Below are positions 44,387 to 53,243 of a stretch of DNA of 64,000 nt, piece by piece. Source of the DNA: Zhihengliuella sp. ISTPL4 (GTDB lineage Bacteria; Actinomycetota; Actinomycetes; Actinomycetales; Microbacteriaceae); contig NZ_CP025422.1 of assembly GCF_002848265.1 (NCBI RefSeq), positions 3,254,727-3,318,726 on the forward strand. Reading direction: 5' to 3'. Position numbers and translations under genes: made by a program. Position 1 is the stretch's first letter; each line of letters begins with the position of its first letter. The notes under the pieces are model-generated. The model ran no database searches. It worked only from the letters and a program-made list of their open reading frames with translations, and had not been told where the DNA came from.

Positions 44387-45003
44387 TGGCTGAGAAGAAC
44401 GAGGCCGTCGAGGCCGAGAAGGCCACGAAGAAGGCGGCGGCCCCCAAGGCCGACGCCGCCAAGAAGCCCGCCGCGAAGAAGGCACCGGCCAAGACCGCTG
44501 CCGCTGACGCCAAGGCCGACGGCTCCGCCAAGGCTGCGCCGAAGAAGGACGCCCCGGCGTCCCGCCCCGGCGTGCTGAAGGTCCACCACCTGCGTCCGGT
44601 CCCCGGCGCCAACACCGCGAAGACCCGTGTCGGTCGCGGTGAGGGCTCGAAGGGCAAGACGGCCGGTCGCGGCACGAAGGGCACCAAGGCCCGCAACACC
44701 GTGCGCGTCGGCTTCGAGGGTGGCCAGATGCCGCTGCACATGCGCACGCCGAAGCTGCGCGGCTTCAAGAACCCGTTCCGCGTCGAGTACCAGGTCGTGA
44801 ACCTGGAGAAGCTCGCGGAGCTCTACCCCCAGGGTGGCGACGTCACCGTGAGCGACCTGGTCGCCAAGGGTGCGGTTCGCAAGAACGAGAAGGTCAAGGT
44901 TCTCGGCAACGGCGACATCGCCGTGAAGCTCACCGTCGCGGTCGACAAGGTCTCGGGTTCCGCCGAGCAGAAGATCGTGGCTGCGGGCGGATCCGTCAAG
45001 TAA
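44386..45003 (+). CDS. rplO: 50S ribosomal protein L15 with long N-terminal extension
   Basis: 205 residues, about 60 more than usual. Residues 1-58 are almost only Ala, Lys, Glu, Asp and Pro ([20 protein letters not shown]). The L15 body starts at [33 protein letters not shown] and continues normally. The TAATG overlap with rpmD and the lack of another start at the body show that the extension is translated. L15 is a late 50S assembly protein. A strong terminator follows. Confidence 0.96.
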   Translation: MAEKNEAVEAEKATKKAAAPKADAAKKPAAKKAPAKTAAADAKADGSAKAAPKKDAPASRPGVLKVHHLRPVPGANTAKTRVGRGEGSKGKTAGRGTKGTKARNTVRVGFEGGQMPLHMRTPKLRGFKNPFRVEYQVVNLEKLAELYPQGGDVTVSDLVAKGAVRKNEKVKVLGNGDIAVKLTVAVDKVSGSAEQKIVAAGGSVK

Positions 45004-45011
45004 CCACTGCG

Positions 45012-45044
45012 GAAGAGGGGTCGGAGATTCTCCGGCCCCTCTTC
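45012..45044 (+). terminator. terminator of the spc operon
   Basis: GAAGAGGGGTCGGAG pairs with TCTCCGGCCCCTCTTC (one G-T pair) around a very short loop, 9 bases after the rplO stop. It separates rplO from secY. Confidence 0.8.
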
Positions 45045-45156
45045 TGGTTCGGCGGGGGAGAAGCCGACCGCTCGCATTCCCCAGACCTCGGAGTGGGTTA
45101 CCCTGGTGTTTCAGCCGCCCCTCGAGGGTTCGGCCACCTTTTCAGGAGGAACGTTC

Positions 45157-46479
45157 TTGTTTAGCGCCATCGCGCGGATCTTCCGCACGCCCGACCTGCG
45201 TCGGAAGATCGGTTTCACTCTCGCGATCATCGCGATCTACCGTCTCGGCTCGAACGTCCCCGCGCCGTTCGTCAACTTCCCGAACGTGGAGCAGTGTCTC
45301 GCCGCTAATGCCGGCACCGAGGGTCTGCTCGGACTCGTCAACCTCTTCTCCGGCGGCGCACTGCTGCAGCTGTCGATCTTCGCGCTCGGTGTCATGCCGT
45401 ACATCACGGCGACGATCATCACGCAGCTCCTGCGCGTCGTCATCCCGCATTTCGAGGCGCTGCACAAGGAAGGCCAGGCCGGACAGGCGAAGCTGACCCA
45501 GTACACGCGCTACCTCACGATCGCCCTCGCGCTTTTGCAGTCGACGACGCTCGTCACCGTGGCCCGCACCGGCCAGCTCTTCGGCACGACCGACATCGGC
45601 GCGTGCACGCAGCTGCTCACGAACGATGTCTGGTGGGCGCAGGTGCTCATCATCATGGCGATGACGGCCGGCACCGGTCTGATCATGTGGTTCGCGGAGC
45701 TCGTCACCGAGCGCGGCATCGGCAACGGCATGTCCCTGCTGATCTTCACGTCGATCGCCGCGACGTTCCCCGGCGCGATGTCGATCATCTGGCAGACCCG
45801 CGGCTTCGAGGTCTTCCTCCTCGTGCTGCTCGTCGGCATCATCGTGATGGGACTCGTCGTCTTCGTCGAGCAGTCCCAGCGGCGCATCCCCGTGCAGTAT
45901 GCGAAGCGCATGGTGGGCCGTCGCACCTACGGCGGCACCAACACGTACATCCCGATCAAGGTCAACATGGCGGGTGTGATCCCGGTCATCTTCGCCTCGT
46001 CGTTGCTGTACATCCCCGCGCTCATCGCCCAGTTCAACACTCCCCAGGACGGCTCCACTCCGCCCGCGTGGGTCAGCTGGATCAGCGCGAACTTCACCAC
46101 CGGCAACAGCCCGATCTACATGGCGGCGTACTTCCTGCTGATCATCGGGTTCACCTACTTCTACGTCGCGATCACGTTCAACCCGGTCGAGGTCGCCGAC
46201 AACATGAAGAAGTACGGCGGCTTCATCCCCGGGATCCGGGCCGGCCGTCCGACCGCGGAGTACCTGGACTACGTGCTCACCCGCATCACGCTCCCCGGTT
46301 CCCTCTACCTGGGTCTGATCGCCCTCATCCCGTTGATCGCCCTCGCCACGGTCGGCGCCAACCAGAACTTCCCGTTCGGTGGCGCGTCGATCCTCATCAT
46401 CGTCGGCGTGGGTCTCGAGACGGTCAAGCAGATCGATGCCCAGCTGCAGCAGCGACACTACGAAGGACTTCTCCGATGA
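45157..46479 (+). CDS. secY: preprotein translocase subunit SecY
   Basis: 440 residues starting at TTG, with AGGAGGA 6 bases upstream; the family N-terminus (FSAIARIFRTPDLRRKIGFT) begins there. Ten membrane segments are visible, with the plug and pore regions in normal order. SecY is the channel for protein export and membrane insertion. It has its own transcription unit after the spc terminator, with a TTACCCTGG -10-like stretch about 60 bases upstream. It overlaps adk by four bases. Confidence 0.97.
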   Translation: MFSAIARIFRTPDLRRKIGFTLAIIAIYRLGSNVPAPFVNFPNVEQCLAANAGTEGLLGLVNLFSGGALLQLSIFALGVMPYITATIITQLLRVVIPHFEALHKEGQAGQAKLTQYTRYLTIALALLQSTTLVTVARTGQLFGTTDIGACTQLLTNDVWWAQVLIIMAMTAGTGLIMWFAELVTERGIGNGMSLLIFTSIAATFPGAMSIIWQTRGFEVFLLVLLVGIIVMGLVVFVEQSQRRIPVQYAKRMVGRRTYGGTNTYIPIKVNMAGVIPVIFASSLLYIPALIAQFNTPQDGSTPPAWVSWISANFTTGNSPIYMAAYFLLIIGFTYFYVAITFNPVEVADNMKKYGGFIPGIRAGRPTAEYLDYVLTRITLPGSLYLGLIALIPLIALATVGANQNFPFGGASILIIVGVGLETVKQIDAQLQQRHYEGLLR

Positions 46480-47081
46480 CAGCATCCGCACGTCTTCTCA
46501 TCGTCGGCCCGCAGGGTTCCGGCAAGGGCACGCAGGGTGTGCGCATCGCCGAGTCCTACGGCATCCCCGTGGTCTCGACCGGCGACATGTTCCGCGCGAA
46601 CATCAAGGAGGGGACGGCGCTGGGCCAGCAGGTCACGGCGATCCTCGACAAGGGCGACCTGGTGCCGGACGAGCTGACGAGTGAGATCGTGCGCGACCGG
46701 CTGAGCCAGGACGACGCGAAGAACGGCTTCCTCCTCGACGGCTACCCGCGCAACACGGCCCAGGTGACGCACCTGGACGCGTTCCTCGAGGGCCGGGGAG
46801 AAGCGCTGGACGCGGTCATCCTCCTCGACGTGCCGCGCGAGGAGAGCATCGCTCGCCTGACCCTCCGCGCCGCCGAGCAGGGCCGTTCCGACGACACCGA
46901 CGAGGCCATCGCGCATCGACTCGACATCTACGAGAACGAGACAGCACCGATCATCGAGGTGTACAGCAGTCGCGGCATCGTCGACCGCATCGACGGCGTG
47001 GGCTCCCTCGAGGAGATCACCGACCGCATCGCCGCCGCCCTGGCCGCTCGCGGGCTGCGTTCCGCCGCTTCCGCCGTCTGA
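46476..47081 (+). CDS. adk: adenylate kinase
   Basis: 201 residues. P-loop GPQGSGKGTQ near residue 10, the AMP-binding STGDMFRANI and the LDGYPRN segment are all present. The LID is the short type without the zinc-binding cysteines, typical of actinobacteria. It balances AMP, ADP and ATP. Coupled to secY by ATGA; map follows after one base. Confidence 0.97.
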   Translation: MTASARLLIVGPQGSGKGTQGVRIAESYGIPVVSTGDMFRANIKEGTALGQQVTAILDKGDLVPDELTSEIVRDRLSQDDAKNGFLLDGYPRNTAQVTHLDAFLEGRGEALDAVILLDVPREESIARLTLRAAEQGRSDDTDEAIAHRLDIYENETAPIIEVYSSRGIVDRIDGVGSLEEITDRIAAALAARGLRSAASAV

Positions 47082-47082
47082 G

Positions 47083-47934
47083 ATGTTCCGCCGCTCGATC
47101 TACAAGACCCCGGCTCAGCTGCGAGCCATGGTCGAACCCGGCCTCATCACCGCCGAAGCCCTCAATGCCGTCCGGGCCCTCATCAAGCCAGGGGTGAAGA
47201 CGATCGAGCTCGATGCGGCCGCGAACCGCGCGATCCTGCAGCGGGGCGCGGAGTCGAACTTCCAGCTCGTCAAGGGCTATCGCCACACGATCTGTGTGTC
47301 CGTCAACGAGCAGGTCGTGCACGGTATCCCGGGGGAGCGGGTGCTGCAGCCGGGCGACATCGTCTCGGTGGACTGTGGCGCGCAGTTCGAGGGCTGGAAC
47401 GGGGACAGCGCGATCACGGTCGTCGTCCCCGACCCCGAGCGTCCGGAGCTCGTCGCCCGCCGCGAGGAGCTCTCCCGTGTGACCGAGGGCTCGATGTGGG
47501 CCGGGATCGCCGCGATGGCCACGGCGTCCTCGATCGACGAGATCGGCGCCGCGATCCAGGACTACATCGAGGCGCAGGGGCCGTCCGCGGTGAGTGGCGA
47601 GCCCTACGGCATCCTCCGCGAGTACGTCGGGCACGGCATCGGACGGAAGATGCACGAGGCGCCCAGCGTCTTCAACTACCGCACACCCGACCGCGGTGCG
47701 GACGTGAAGCCGGGACTCGTGCTCGCCATCGAGCCGATGGTCACTGCGGGCGGCGAAGCGACGTTCGTGGAGGACGACGACTGGACCGTCACGACGGTCG
47801 ACGGCACCGACGGCTCACATTGGGAACATAGCGTCGCCCTGCATGATGGGGGCATCTGGGTGCTCACCGCGCCCGATGGTGGAAGAGCCGGACTCGCCCC
47901 GTTCGGGGTCGAGCCTCGAGAGATCGGAAAGTAA
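47083..47934 (+). CDS. map: type I methionine aminopeptidase
   Basis: 283 residues. The metal ligands of the pita-bread fold are visible: VDCGAQFEGWNGDSA (two aspartates), EYVGHGIGRKMHE (histidine), a glutamate in IEPMVT and the final glutamate in GSHWEHSVALHD. It removes the initiator methionine from new proteins. It overlaps the following thioredoxin-like gene by one base. Confidence 0.97.
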   Translation: MFRRSIYKTPAQLRAMVEPGLITAEALNAVRALIKPGVKTIELDAAANRAILQRGAESNFQLVKGYRHTICVSVNEQVVHGIPGERVLQPGDIVSVDCGAQFEGWNGDSAITVVVPDPERPELVARREELSRVTEGSMWAGIAAMATASSIDEIGAAIQDYIEAQGPSAVSGEPYGILREYVGHGIGRKMHEAPSVFNYRTPDRGADVKPGLVLAIEPMVTAGGEATFVEDDDWTVTTVDGTDGSHWEHSVALHDGGIWVLTAPDGGRAGLAPFGVEPREIGK

Positions 47935-48605
47935 TGGCAGCGGCGAAGAGCAACACCAACTGGTTCGCGATCGGCGTCTCCATCGCCGTCGTCGTGGTCC
48001 TGGTGGCCCTCGGCGGACTCGTGGTGTTCCTCAACAACCAGGCGACGTCTCCCGGCGCCACCCCCGCCGCCAGCGACAACTTCGACGCGGAGGCCGGTTC
48101 CATCTCGATGGGCGACGGCGACACCACGGTGTCGGTCTTCCTCGACTTCCAGTGCCCGGTCTGCAAGTCCTTCGAGGACCAGTTCGGCGCTGCGCTCGAG
48201 GCCAAGGCCCAGAGCGGGGAGATCACGCTCGAGCAGCACCCGATCGCGATCCTGGACCGCTTCTCTCAGGGGACCGAGTTCTCCTCCCGTTCCGCCGGTG
48301 CCGCGTTCTGCGTCGCCGAGTCGGACTCCGACCTGTACTTCGACTACGCCAAGGTCCTGTTCGAGAACCAGCCAGCGGAGAACACCCCCGGCCTGACGAA
48401 CGAACAGCTCGCCGAGTTCGCCACCCAGGTCGGCGCGGGCGACGACGTCGTGTCCTGCATCACGGACGAGACGTACCGCAAGTTCGGCGCCGCCCAGGCG
48501 AAGTCCAACGACATCCAGGGCACGCCCACCGTCGAGATCGACGGTGAGCGCCTCGACCTCCAGAACCAGGAGGACATGAAGCGGTTCACCGACCTGCTCG
48601 GCTGA
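47934..48605 (+). CDS. membrane-anchored DsbA-like protein with CPVC site
   Basis: 223 residues: an N-terminal anchor (residues 10-33), a short linker and a thioredoxin-fold domain with active site CPVC near residue 74 (DFQCPVCKSFEDQF) and the cis-proline GTPTVEIDG near the end. A further cysteine pair (AAFC and VVSC) may form a second disulfide. It probably oxidises or isomerises thiols outside the membrane. Coupling to map and secY links it with protein export. It is related to, but not closely matching, the CEAC protein at 9795. Confidence 0.88.
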   Translation: MAAAKSNTNWFAIGVSIAVVVVLVALGGLVVFLNNQATSPGATPAASDNFDAEAGSISMGDGDTTVSVFLDFQCPVCKSFEDQFGAALEAKAQSGEITLEQHPIAILDRFSQGTEFSSRSAGAAFCVAESDSDLYFDYAKVLFENQPAENTPGLTNEQLAEFATQVGAGDDVVSCITDETYRKFGAAQAKSNDIQGTPTVEIDGERLDLQNQEDMKRFTDLLG

Positions 48606-48621
48606 CCCCCGCTCACGCCCT

Positions 48622-48659
48622 CGACGCCCCATCCGGCCAAGTTGCCGGATGGGGCGTCG
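48622..48659 (+). terminator. perfect 16-bp terminator hairpin
   Basis: CGACGCCCCATCCGGC pairs fully with its complement around the loop CAAGTT, 17 bases after the DsbA-like gene. Confidence 0.85.
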
Positions 48660-48664
48660 TCGGA

Positions 48665-48670
48665 TAACAT
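48665..48670 (+). promoter_or_regulatory. probable -10 element of the infA operon
   Basis: TAACAT right after the terminator, about 110 bases before infA, in a locally AT-rich stretch. No clear -35 is seen because the hairpin covers that position. Confidence 0.4.
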
Positions 48671-48778
48671 AGATCTTTGGTGCCTTGTGCCATGCGTTCG
48701 GCGTGTCCGATCCGGCCGGGTACCGCACACCACCCACCCACCGCAGATCGACCGATCTGCAGAAGCGTCAGCGAGGCT

Positions 48779-49000
48779 ATGGCTAAGAAAGACGGTGTCA
48801 TCGAGATCGAGGGCGTGATCTCCGAGGCTCTTCCCAACGCGATGTTCCGCGTTGAGCTCAGCAACGGACACAAGGTCCTGGCAACGATCTCCGGAAAGAT
48901 GCGGCAGAACTACATCCGCATCATCCCCGAGGACCGCGTGGTCGTGGAGCTCAGCCCCTACGACCTGACCCGCGGCCGCATCGTCTACCGCTACCGCTGA
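48779..49000 (+). CDS. infA: translation initiation factor IF-1
   Basis: 73 residues, the exact family length ([21 protein letters not shown] start, GRIVYRYR end), an OB-fold protein that binds the A site during initiation. The upstream in-frame start would add a low-complexity stretch; the ATG at 48779 is the family start. rpmJ follows 64 bases downstream. Confidence 0.98.
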   Translation: MAKKDGVIEIEGVISEALPNAMFRVELSNGHKVLATISGKMRQNYIRIIPEDRVVVELSPYDLTRGRIVYRYR

Positions 49001-49064
49001 TCGGTCGAGAAGTAACACCCCAGGCTTCGCGCCTGCCCGGTGAAGACAGCGAACAGGAAACATC

Positions 49065-49181
49065 ATGAAGGTCAACCCCAGCGTCAAGCCGATCTGTGAC
49101 CACTGCAAGGTGATCCGCCGCCACGGCCGCGTCATGGTGATCTGCAAGAGCAACCCGCGTCACAAGCAGCGCCAGGGCTGA
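49065..49181 (+). CDS. rpmJ: 50S ribosomal protein L36
   Basis: 38 residues ([20 protein letters not shown] start). The zinc ribbon is intact: Cys11, Cys14, Cys27 and His32, so this is the zinc-binding C+ type. ACAGGAAAC is upstream of the ATG. It lies between infA and rpsM in the usual order. Confidence 0.97.
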   Translation: MKVNPSVKPICDHCKVIRRHGRVMVICKSNPRHKQRQG

Positions 49182-49361
49182 GTACCCCCGCTGCGTGAGC
49201 GCCGCTCTCGCAATCTCATAACTCAACACGAAACGGCAGGATCAGACGCTTCGACAGGCTCAGCGACCGGGTAACCGGCGGAGCCGTGGGAGCTGACACC
49301 TCGGGGCGGAGGCCCGGGCACCGATCCTGCTCCACACCTCCACAACACCCAGGAGAACCGC
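49182..49361 (+). other. spacer between rpmJ and rpsM with dispersed element
   Basis: A 180-base spacer. It holds CTTCGACAGGCTCAG at 49249-49263, directly followed by a small CCGG-GTAA-CCGG hairpin. No gene is seen. Confidence 0.5.
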
Positions 49362-49736
49362 ATGGCACGTCTTGCCGGCGTTGACATCCCGCGCGACAAG
49401 CGCGTGGTGATCGCCCTTACCTACATCTACGGCGTCGGCCGTACCCGCTCGGTCGAGATCCTCAAGGCGACCGACATCGACGAGAGCATCCGCGTGAAGG
49501 ACCTCAGCGACGACCAGCTCGTCGCCCTCCGCGACTACATCGAAGGCAACTACAAGGTGGAGGGTGACCTGCGCCGCGAGGTCGCCGCAGACATCCGCCG
49601 CAAGGTCGAGATCGGCTCCTACGAGGGCCTCCGCCACCGTCGTGGCCTCCCGGTCCGCGGTCAGCGCACCAAGACCAACGCCCGTACCCGCAAGGGCCCG
49701 AAGCGCACCGTCGCCGGCAAGAAGAAGGCCCGCTAA
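49362..49736 (+). CDS. rpsM: 30S ribosomal protein S13
   Basis: 124 residues, standard length, [20 protein letters not shown] start, and the [22 protein letters not shown] tail that contacts the P-site tRNA. AGGAG upstream. rpsK follows after 30 bases. Confidence 0.98.
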   Translation: MARLAGVDIPRDKRVVIALTYIYGVGRTRSVEILKATDIDESIRVKDLSDDQLVALRDYIEGNYKVEGDLRREVAADIRRKVEIGSYEGLRHRRGLPVRGQRTKTNARTRKGPKRTVAGKKKAR

Positions 49737-49766
49737 GCAGCGGCCAGGGACTAGGAGAACACTTTC

Positions 49767-50165
49767 ATGGCTGCACCCAAGGCCGCCGCGCGCAAGCCGC
49801 GCCGCAAGGAGAAGAAGAACATCGCGCTGGGCCAGGCCCACATCAAGTCGACGTTCAACAACACCATCGTTTCGATCACCGACCCGTCCGGCGCTGTCAT
49901 CGCCTGGGCCTCGTCGGGTGGCGTGGGCTTCAAGGGCTCCCGCAAGTCGACCCCGTACGCCGCAGGCATGGCAGCGGAGTCCGCTGCCCGCCAGGCCGCG
50001 GAGCACGGCGTGAAGAAGGTCGACGTCCTCGTGAAGGGTCCGGGCTCCGGCCGCGAGACCGCGATCCGCTCGCTGCAGGCCGCCGGCCTCGAGGTGGGTT
50101 CGATCCAGGACGTCACCCCGCAGGCGCACAACGGCTGCCGCCCGCCGAAGCGCCGCCGCGTCTGA
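49767..50165 (+). CDS. rpsK: 30S ribosomal protein S11
   Basis: 132 residues with the S11 core ([18 protein letters not shown]) and the end [18 protein letters not shown]. It lies on the 30S platform. In most bacteria rpsD follows; here a nested inverted repeat follows and then rpoA. Confidence 0.98.
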   Translation: MAAPKAAARKPRRKEKKNIALGQAHIKSTFNNTIVSITDPSGAVIAWASSGGVGFKGSRKSTPYAAGMAAESAARQAAEHGVKKVDVLVKGPGSGRETAIRSLQAAGLEVGSIQDVTPQAHNGCRPPKRRRV

Positions 50166-50172
50166 TGCGTGT

Positions 50173-50230
50173 GCCGAGCCGCTCGCCCTTCGACAGGCTC
50201 AGGGAGCCATGACGGGCTGAGCGGCTCGGC
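50173..50230 (+). repeat. nested inverted repeat between rpsK and rpoA
   Basis: GCCGAGCCGCTC (50173-50184) pairs perfectly with GAGCGGCTCGGC (50219-50230). Inside lies CCCTTCGACAGGCTCAGGG (the dispersed element, core 50188-50202). It may stop or slow transcription before rpoA. Confidence 0.65.
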
Positions 50231-50280
50231 GCCCCGCGTGGGGCATCGACTTCCACAACTCAAGACCTCACCCCACCACA

Positions 50281-50304
50281 TGTCATATAGCGGGCATGTG
50301 ATCG
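50281..50304 (+). other. dyad before rpoA with a TATA-like centre
   Basis: CATG...CATG dyad around 50279-50299 with a CATATA stretch in the middle, about 20 bases upstream of rpoA. It may be a promoter or operator; the evidence is only the AT-rich symmetry. Confidence 0.25.
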
Positions 50305-50317
50305 AAAGGAACACAGA

Positions 50318-51307
50318 GTGCTTATTGCACAGCGTCCCACACTGACCGAGGAAAAGATCGTCGAGAACCGGAGCCGGTTCATCATCGAGCCTCTGGAGCC
50401 CGGCTTCGGCTACACGATCGGCAACGCGCTGCGCCGCAGCCTGCTGTCGTCGATCCCCGGTGCCGCTGTCACCAGCGTCCGCATCGACGGTGTGCTGCAC
50501 GAGTTCAGCACGATCCCCGGCGTGAAGGAGGATGTCACCGAGATCATCCTCAACATCAAGCAGCTGGTCGTCTCCAGCGAGCGCGACGAGCCCATCACCG
50601 CGTACCTCCGCAAGACCGGTGCCGGTGAAGTGACCGCCGCCGACATCTCGGCTCCGGCCGGTGTCGAGGTGCACAACCCCGAGCTCGTCATCGCGACGCT
50701 CAACGACACCGCCAAGTTCGAGCTCGAGCTCACCATCGAGCGCGGCCGAGGCTACGTCTCCGCGACGCAGAACCGCAACGAGTACGCCGAGGCCGGTCAG
50801 ATCCCGATCGACTCGATCTACTCGCCCGTGCTCAAGGTCAGCTACCGCGTCGACGCCACCCGTGCCGGTGAGCGCACCGACTTCGACAAGCTCATCCTCG
50901 ACGTCGAGACCAAGTCGGCGATCAGCCCCCGCGACGCCGTCGCCTCGGCCGCCAAGACGCTCACCGAGCTGTTCGGTCTCGCCCGCGAGCTGAACGTCGA
51001 GGCGGAGGGCATCGAGATCGGCCCGGCGCCGGTGGAGGCTGTGAACTCCAGCGAGCTGTCGATGCCGATCGAGGACCTCGACCTGTCGGTCCGCTCGTAC
51101 AACTGCCTGAAGCGTGAGGGCATCAACACCGTTTCTGAGCTCGTCGCCCTGTCGGAGACGCAGCTCATGAACATCCGCAATTTCGGCCAGAAGTCGGTCG
51201 ACGAGGTGCGCGACAAGCTCATCTCGCTCGGTCTGTCGCTCAAGGATTCGGTGCCCGGTTTCGACGGCGCCCACTTCTACGGCGGCAGCGAAGACGAGTC
51301 CTTCTGA
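50318..51307 (+). CDS. rpoA: DNA-directed RNA polymerase subunit alpha
   Basis: 329 residues from GTG with GAAAGGAA upstream. The N-terminal assembly domain ([21 protein letters not shown]) and the C-terminal domain that contacts UP elements and activators ([21 protein letters not shown], about residues 255-315) are both intact. It is part of the alpha operon and normally follows rpsD, which is absent here. rplQ follows after 34 bases. Confidence 0.98.
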   Translation: MLIAQRPTLTEEKIVENRSRFIIEPLEPGFGYTIGNALRRSLLSSIPGAAVTSVRIDGVLHEFSTIPGVKEDVTEIILNIKQLVVSSERDEPITAYLRKTGAGEVTAADISAPAGVEVHNPELVIATLNDTAKFELELTIERGRGYVSATQNRNEYAEAGQIPIDSIYSPVLKVSYRVDATRAGERTDFDKLILDVETKSAISPRDAVASAAKTLTELFGLARELNVEAEGIEIGPAPVEAVNSSELSMPIEDLDLSVRSYNCLKREGINTVSELVALSETQLMNIRNFGQKSVDEVRDKLISLGLSLKDSVPGFDGAHFYGGSEDESF

Positions 51308-51341
51308 TACCCGACCCTTTCTGACCAGGAGTTAGACGATT

Positions 51342-51914
51342 ATGCCCAAGCCCACCAAGGGTCCCCGCCTCGGAGGCGGCCCCGCCCACGAGCGCCTGCT
51401 GCTTGCCAACCTCGCCGCTGCGCTGTACACCCACAAGTCGATCAAGACGACCGAGACGAAGGCCAAGCGCCTGCGTCCGCTCGCCGAGCGCCTCATCACC
51501 TTCGCCAAGCGCGGAGACCTCCACGCCCGCCGTCGCGTGCTGTCGGTCATCGGTGACAAGGAAGTCGTGCACGTCCTGTTCAACGAGATCGCTCCGCTCG
51601 TCGCGGACCGCGAGGGTGGCTACACGCGTATCACCAAGGTCGGCAACCGCAAGGGCGACAACGCTCCCATGGCCGTGATCGAGCTCGTCCTCGAGCCCGT
51701 CACCCCGAAGGCGAAGTCGACCAAGAAGGCCGCCGCGGCTCCGAAGGACGAGAAGCCCGCTGCCGAGGAGGCTCCCGCCGAGGAGACCGTCGAGGCTCCC
51801 GCGGACGAGACCGCCACCGAGGACACCGCTGCCGAGGCCGGCGCCGAGTCGCAGGCCGAGGGCGAGGCCGCTGAGGCCGCCGCCGAGGACGCTGTCGAGA
51901 AGAAGTCCGAGTAA
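51342..51914 (+). CDS. rplQ: 50S ribosomal protein L17 with acidic C-terminal extension
   Basis: 190 residues. The L17 body ([36 protein letters not shown]) ends near residue 120. The last 65 residues are Glu/Ala/Thr-rich and acidic ([20 protein letters not shown]), making the protein about 70 residues longer than the E. coli form. Long acidic L17 tails occur in other actinobacteria. It ends the alpha operon before a shared terminator. Confidence 0.96.
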   Translation: MPKPTKGPRLGGGPAHERLLLANLAAALYTHKSIKTTETKAKRLRPLAERLITFAKRGDLHARRRVLSVIGDKEVVHVLFNEIAPLVADREGGYTRITKVGNRKGDNAPMAVIELVLEPVTPKAKSTKKAAAAPKDEKPAAEEAPAEETVEAPADETATEDTAAEAGAESQAEGEAAEAAAEDAVEKKSE

Positions 51915-51929
51915 GGATCTCTCTCCCCA

Positions 51930-51966
51930 CGAAGCCCGCCGCCCCTCCCGGGGTGGCGGGCTTCGT
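51930..51966. terminator. bidirectional terminator between rplQ and the sensor/HTH gene
   Basis: CGAAGCCCGCCGCCCC pairs with GGGGTGGCGGGCTTCG (one mismatch or G-T position) around a 3-5 base loop. It lies 15 bases after rplQ and 3 bases after the convergent regulator gene, so it can serve both. Confidence 0.8.
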
Positions 51967-51969
51967 CGT

Positions 51970-53190
51970 TCATCGCGGGTCGGTGATCCGGTAGCGGGCC
52001 CCCGGCCGGCCCTTGGTGGAGTAGTCGAGGGACCGCACCGCCTGGCCGGTCGCAGCGAGGTGCTCCAGGTAGCGGCGGGCGCTGACGCGGGAGATCGCGA
52101 GGTCGTCGCCGATCTCGGTCGCGGAGGCGTCGGGGCGGGCCGTCAGGGCGACCGAGACCCGCTCCAGCGTCTCGGCACTCAGGCCCTTCGGGAGACCGTA
52201 GCGCTCCCGGAAGGCGATGATCGCGTCGGCCGTCTCGACCCGGCGCACGACATCATGCAGCTCGGTGTGATCGCGGAGCAGGAGCGTCGCTCCCACGTCG
52301 GCGGGGTCGCTCCCGGATGCCGTGCTGCGAGCGACGAGAACATGCGAGCCGACGATCACGGGGCGCCCCGCGCCTTCGCCCTCGCGGAGCACCGTGGCGA
52401 GCTCGGGGCCGAGGACCTCGTCCGCGGGTGCGCCGTCGAGGTCGGCGGCGTCACGACCGAGGAAGCGCGCGGCCGCATCGTTGACCAGGGTGATCCGCCC
52501 GCCACCATCCACTGTCACGACCCCCTCGCTCAGCCCGTGCAGGGTCGTCTCCTGGTTCTTGACCAGGGCCGCGATCTGATGCGGCTCCAGGCGGTGGATG
52601 CGCCGGCGGATGAACGACGTCACGCCGGCCGCACCGAGGACCCCGAGCACGGCTGCGACGAGCATCGCGGAGATGAGGCCGACGAGGTTGCTCGTGAACT
52701 CCTCATTGAGCTCCGACTCGAGGATTCCGACCGATGCCGTACCGATGACAGTGCCGCCCTCATCGCGGATGGGCACCTTGACCCGCCACGAGGTCCCGAG
52801 CGTGCCGGTCTGCGTGCCCACGAAGATCTCGCCGCTCAACGGGATCGACGGGTCGGTCGAGACGCGCTCCCCGATGCGGTCGGCGTTGGGGTGGGAGTAG
52901 CGGATGCCGTCCTCGTTGGCCACCACGACGTACGCGAGGTCCGAGGCCTCACGGATGACCTCGGCGACCGGCTGGATGGCGGCGGCGGGGTCGTCGTCGT
53001 CGAAGGCGTCCAGGACGACGGGGAGGGCGGCGACCGACTGCGCGACCGCCTGCATGCGGTCCTTGTAGGCCTCTCGGAGCGCGTTCTCCTGGAAGGCTCC
53101 GGCGGCGATGCCGGTCGCGAGGGTCACCAGGAACACGATCAGCGCCTGCAGCGCGAGCAGCTGCACACGGAGCGTCATCTTCGAGGCCAC
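51970..53190 (-). CDS. membrane sensor (sCache-PAS) fused to CitB-type HTH, no kinase or receiver
   Basis: 406 residues from GTG. Membrane segment 1 (about 10-32), an extracellular sCache domain (33-165, with SVGILESELNEEF before the membrane), membrane segment 2 (168-192), and a PAS domain (205-318) ending in LLLRDHTELHDVV match a CitA/DcuS-type sensor kinase. Where the kinase H-box helix should follow, the protein passes within about 12 residues into the C-terminal DNA-binding end of a CitB/DpiA-type response regulator (LPKGLSAETLERV, then AISRVSARRYLEHLA, residues 338-401). No phospho-accepting His, no N/G boxes and no receiver Asp exist. GAGAAT six bases before the GTG supports the start. 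It is divergent from tctC and likely its regulator. Confidence 0.88.
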   Translation of the reverse strand: MASKMTLRVQLLALQALIVFLVTLATGIAAGAFQENALREAYKDRMQAVAQSVAALPVVLDAFDDDDPAAAIQPVAEVIREASDLAYVVVANEDGIRYSHPNADRIGERVSTDPSIPLSGEIFVGTQTGTLGTSWRVKVPIRDEGGTVIGTASVGILESELNEEFTSNLVGLISAMLVAAVLGVLGAAGVTSFIRRRIHRLEPHQIAALVKNQETTLHGLSEGVVTVDGGGRITLVNDAAARFLGRDAADLDGAPADEVLGPELATVLREGEGAGRPVIVGSHVLVARSTASGSDPADVGATLLLRDHTELHDVVRRVETADAIIAFRERYGLPKGLSAETLERVSVALTARPDASATEIGDDLAISRVSARRYLEHLAATGQAVRSLDYSTKGRPGARYRITDPR

Positions 53191-53196
53191 CGCTCC

Positions 53197-53202
53197 ATTC
53201 TC
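53197..53202 (-). promoter_or_regulatory. possible -10 element of the sensor/HTH gene
   Basis: GAGAAT on the minus strand six bases before the GTG at 53190; the spacer GGAGCG can also act as Shine-Dalgarno. Confidence 0.4.
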
Positions 53203-53243
53203 CCGGGTGGATCCAGGGGCCGCGAGCCGGTGGCGCAGGCGTT

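Noticed and set aside
51970..53190. Reading the sensor/HTH gene as an ordinary truncated histidine kinase pseudogene
   Set aside because: The frame is intact through both halves, the HTH end is complete with a normal C-terminus, and the start and terminator signals are in place.
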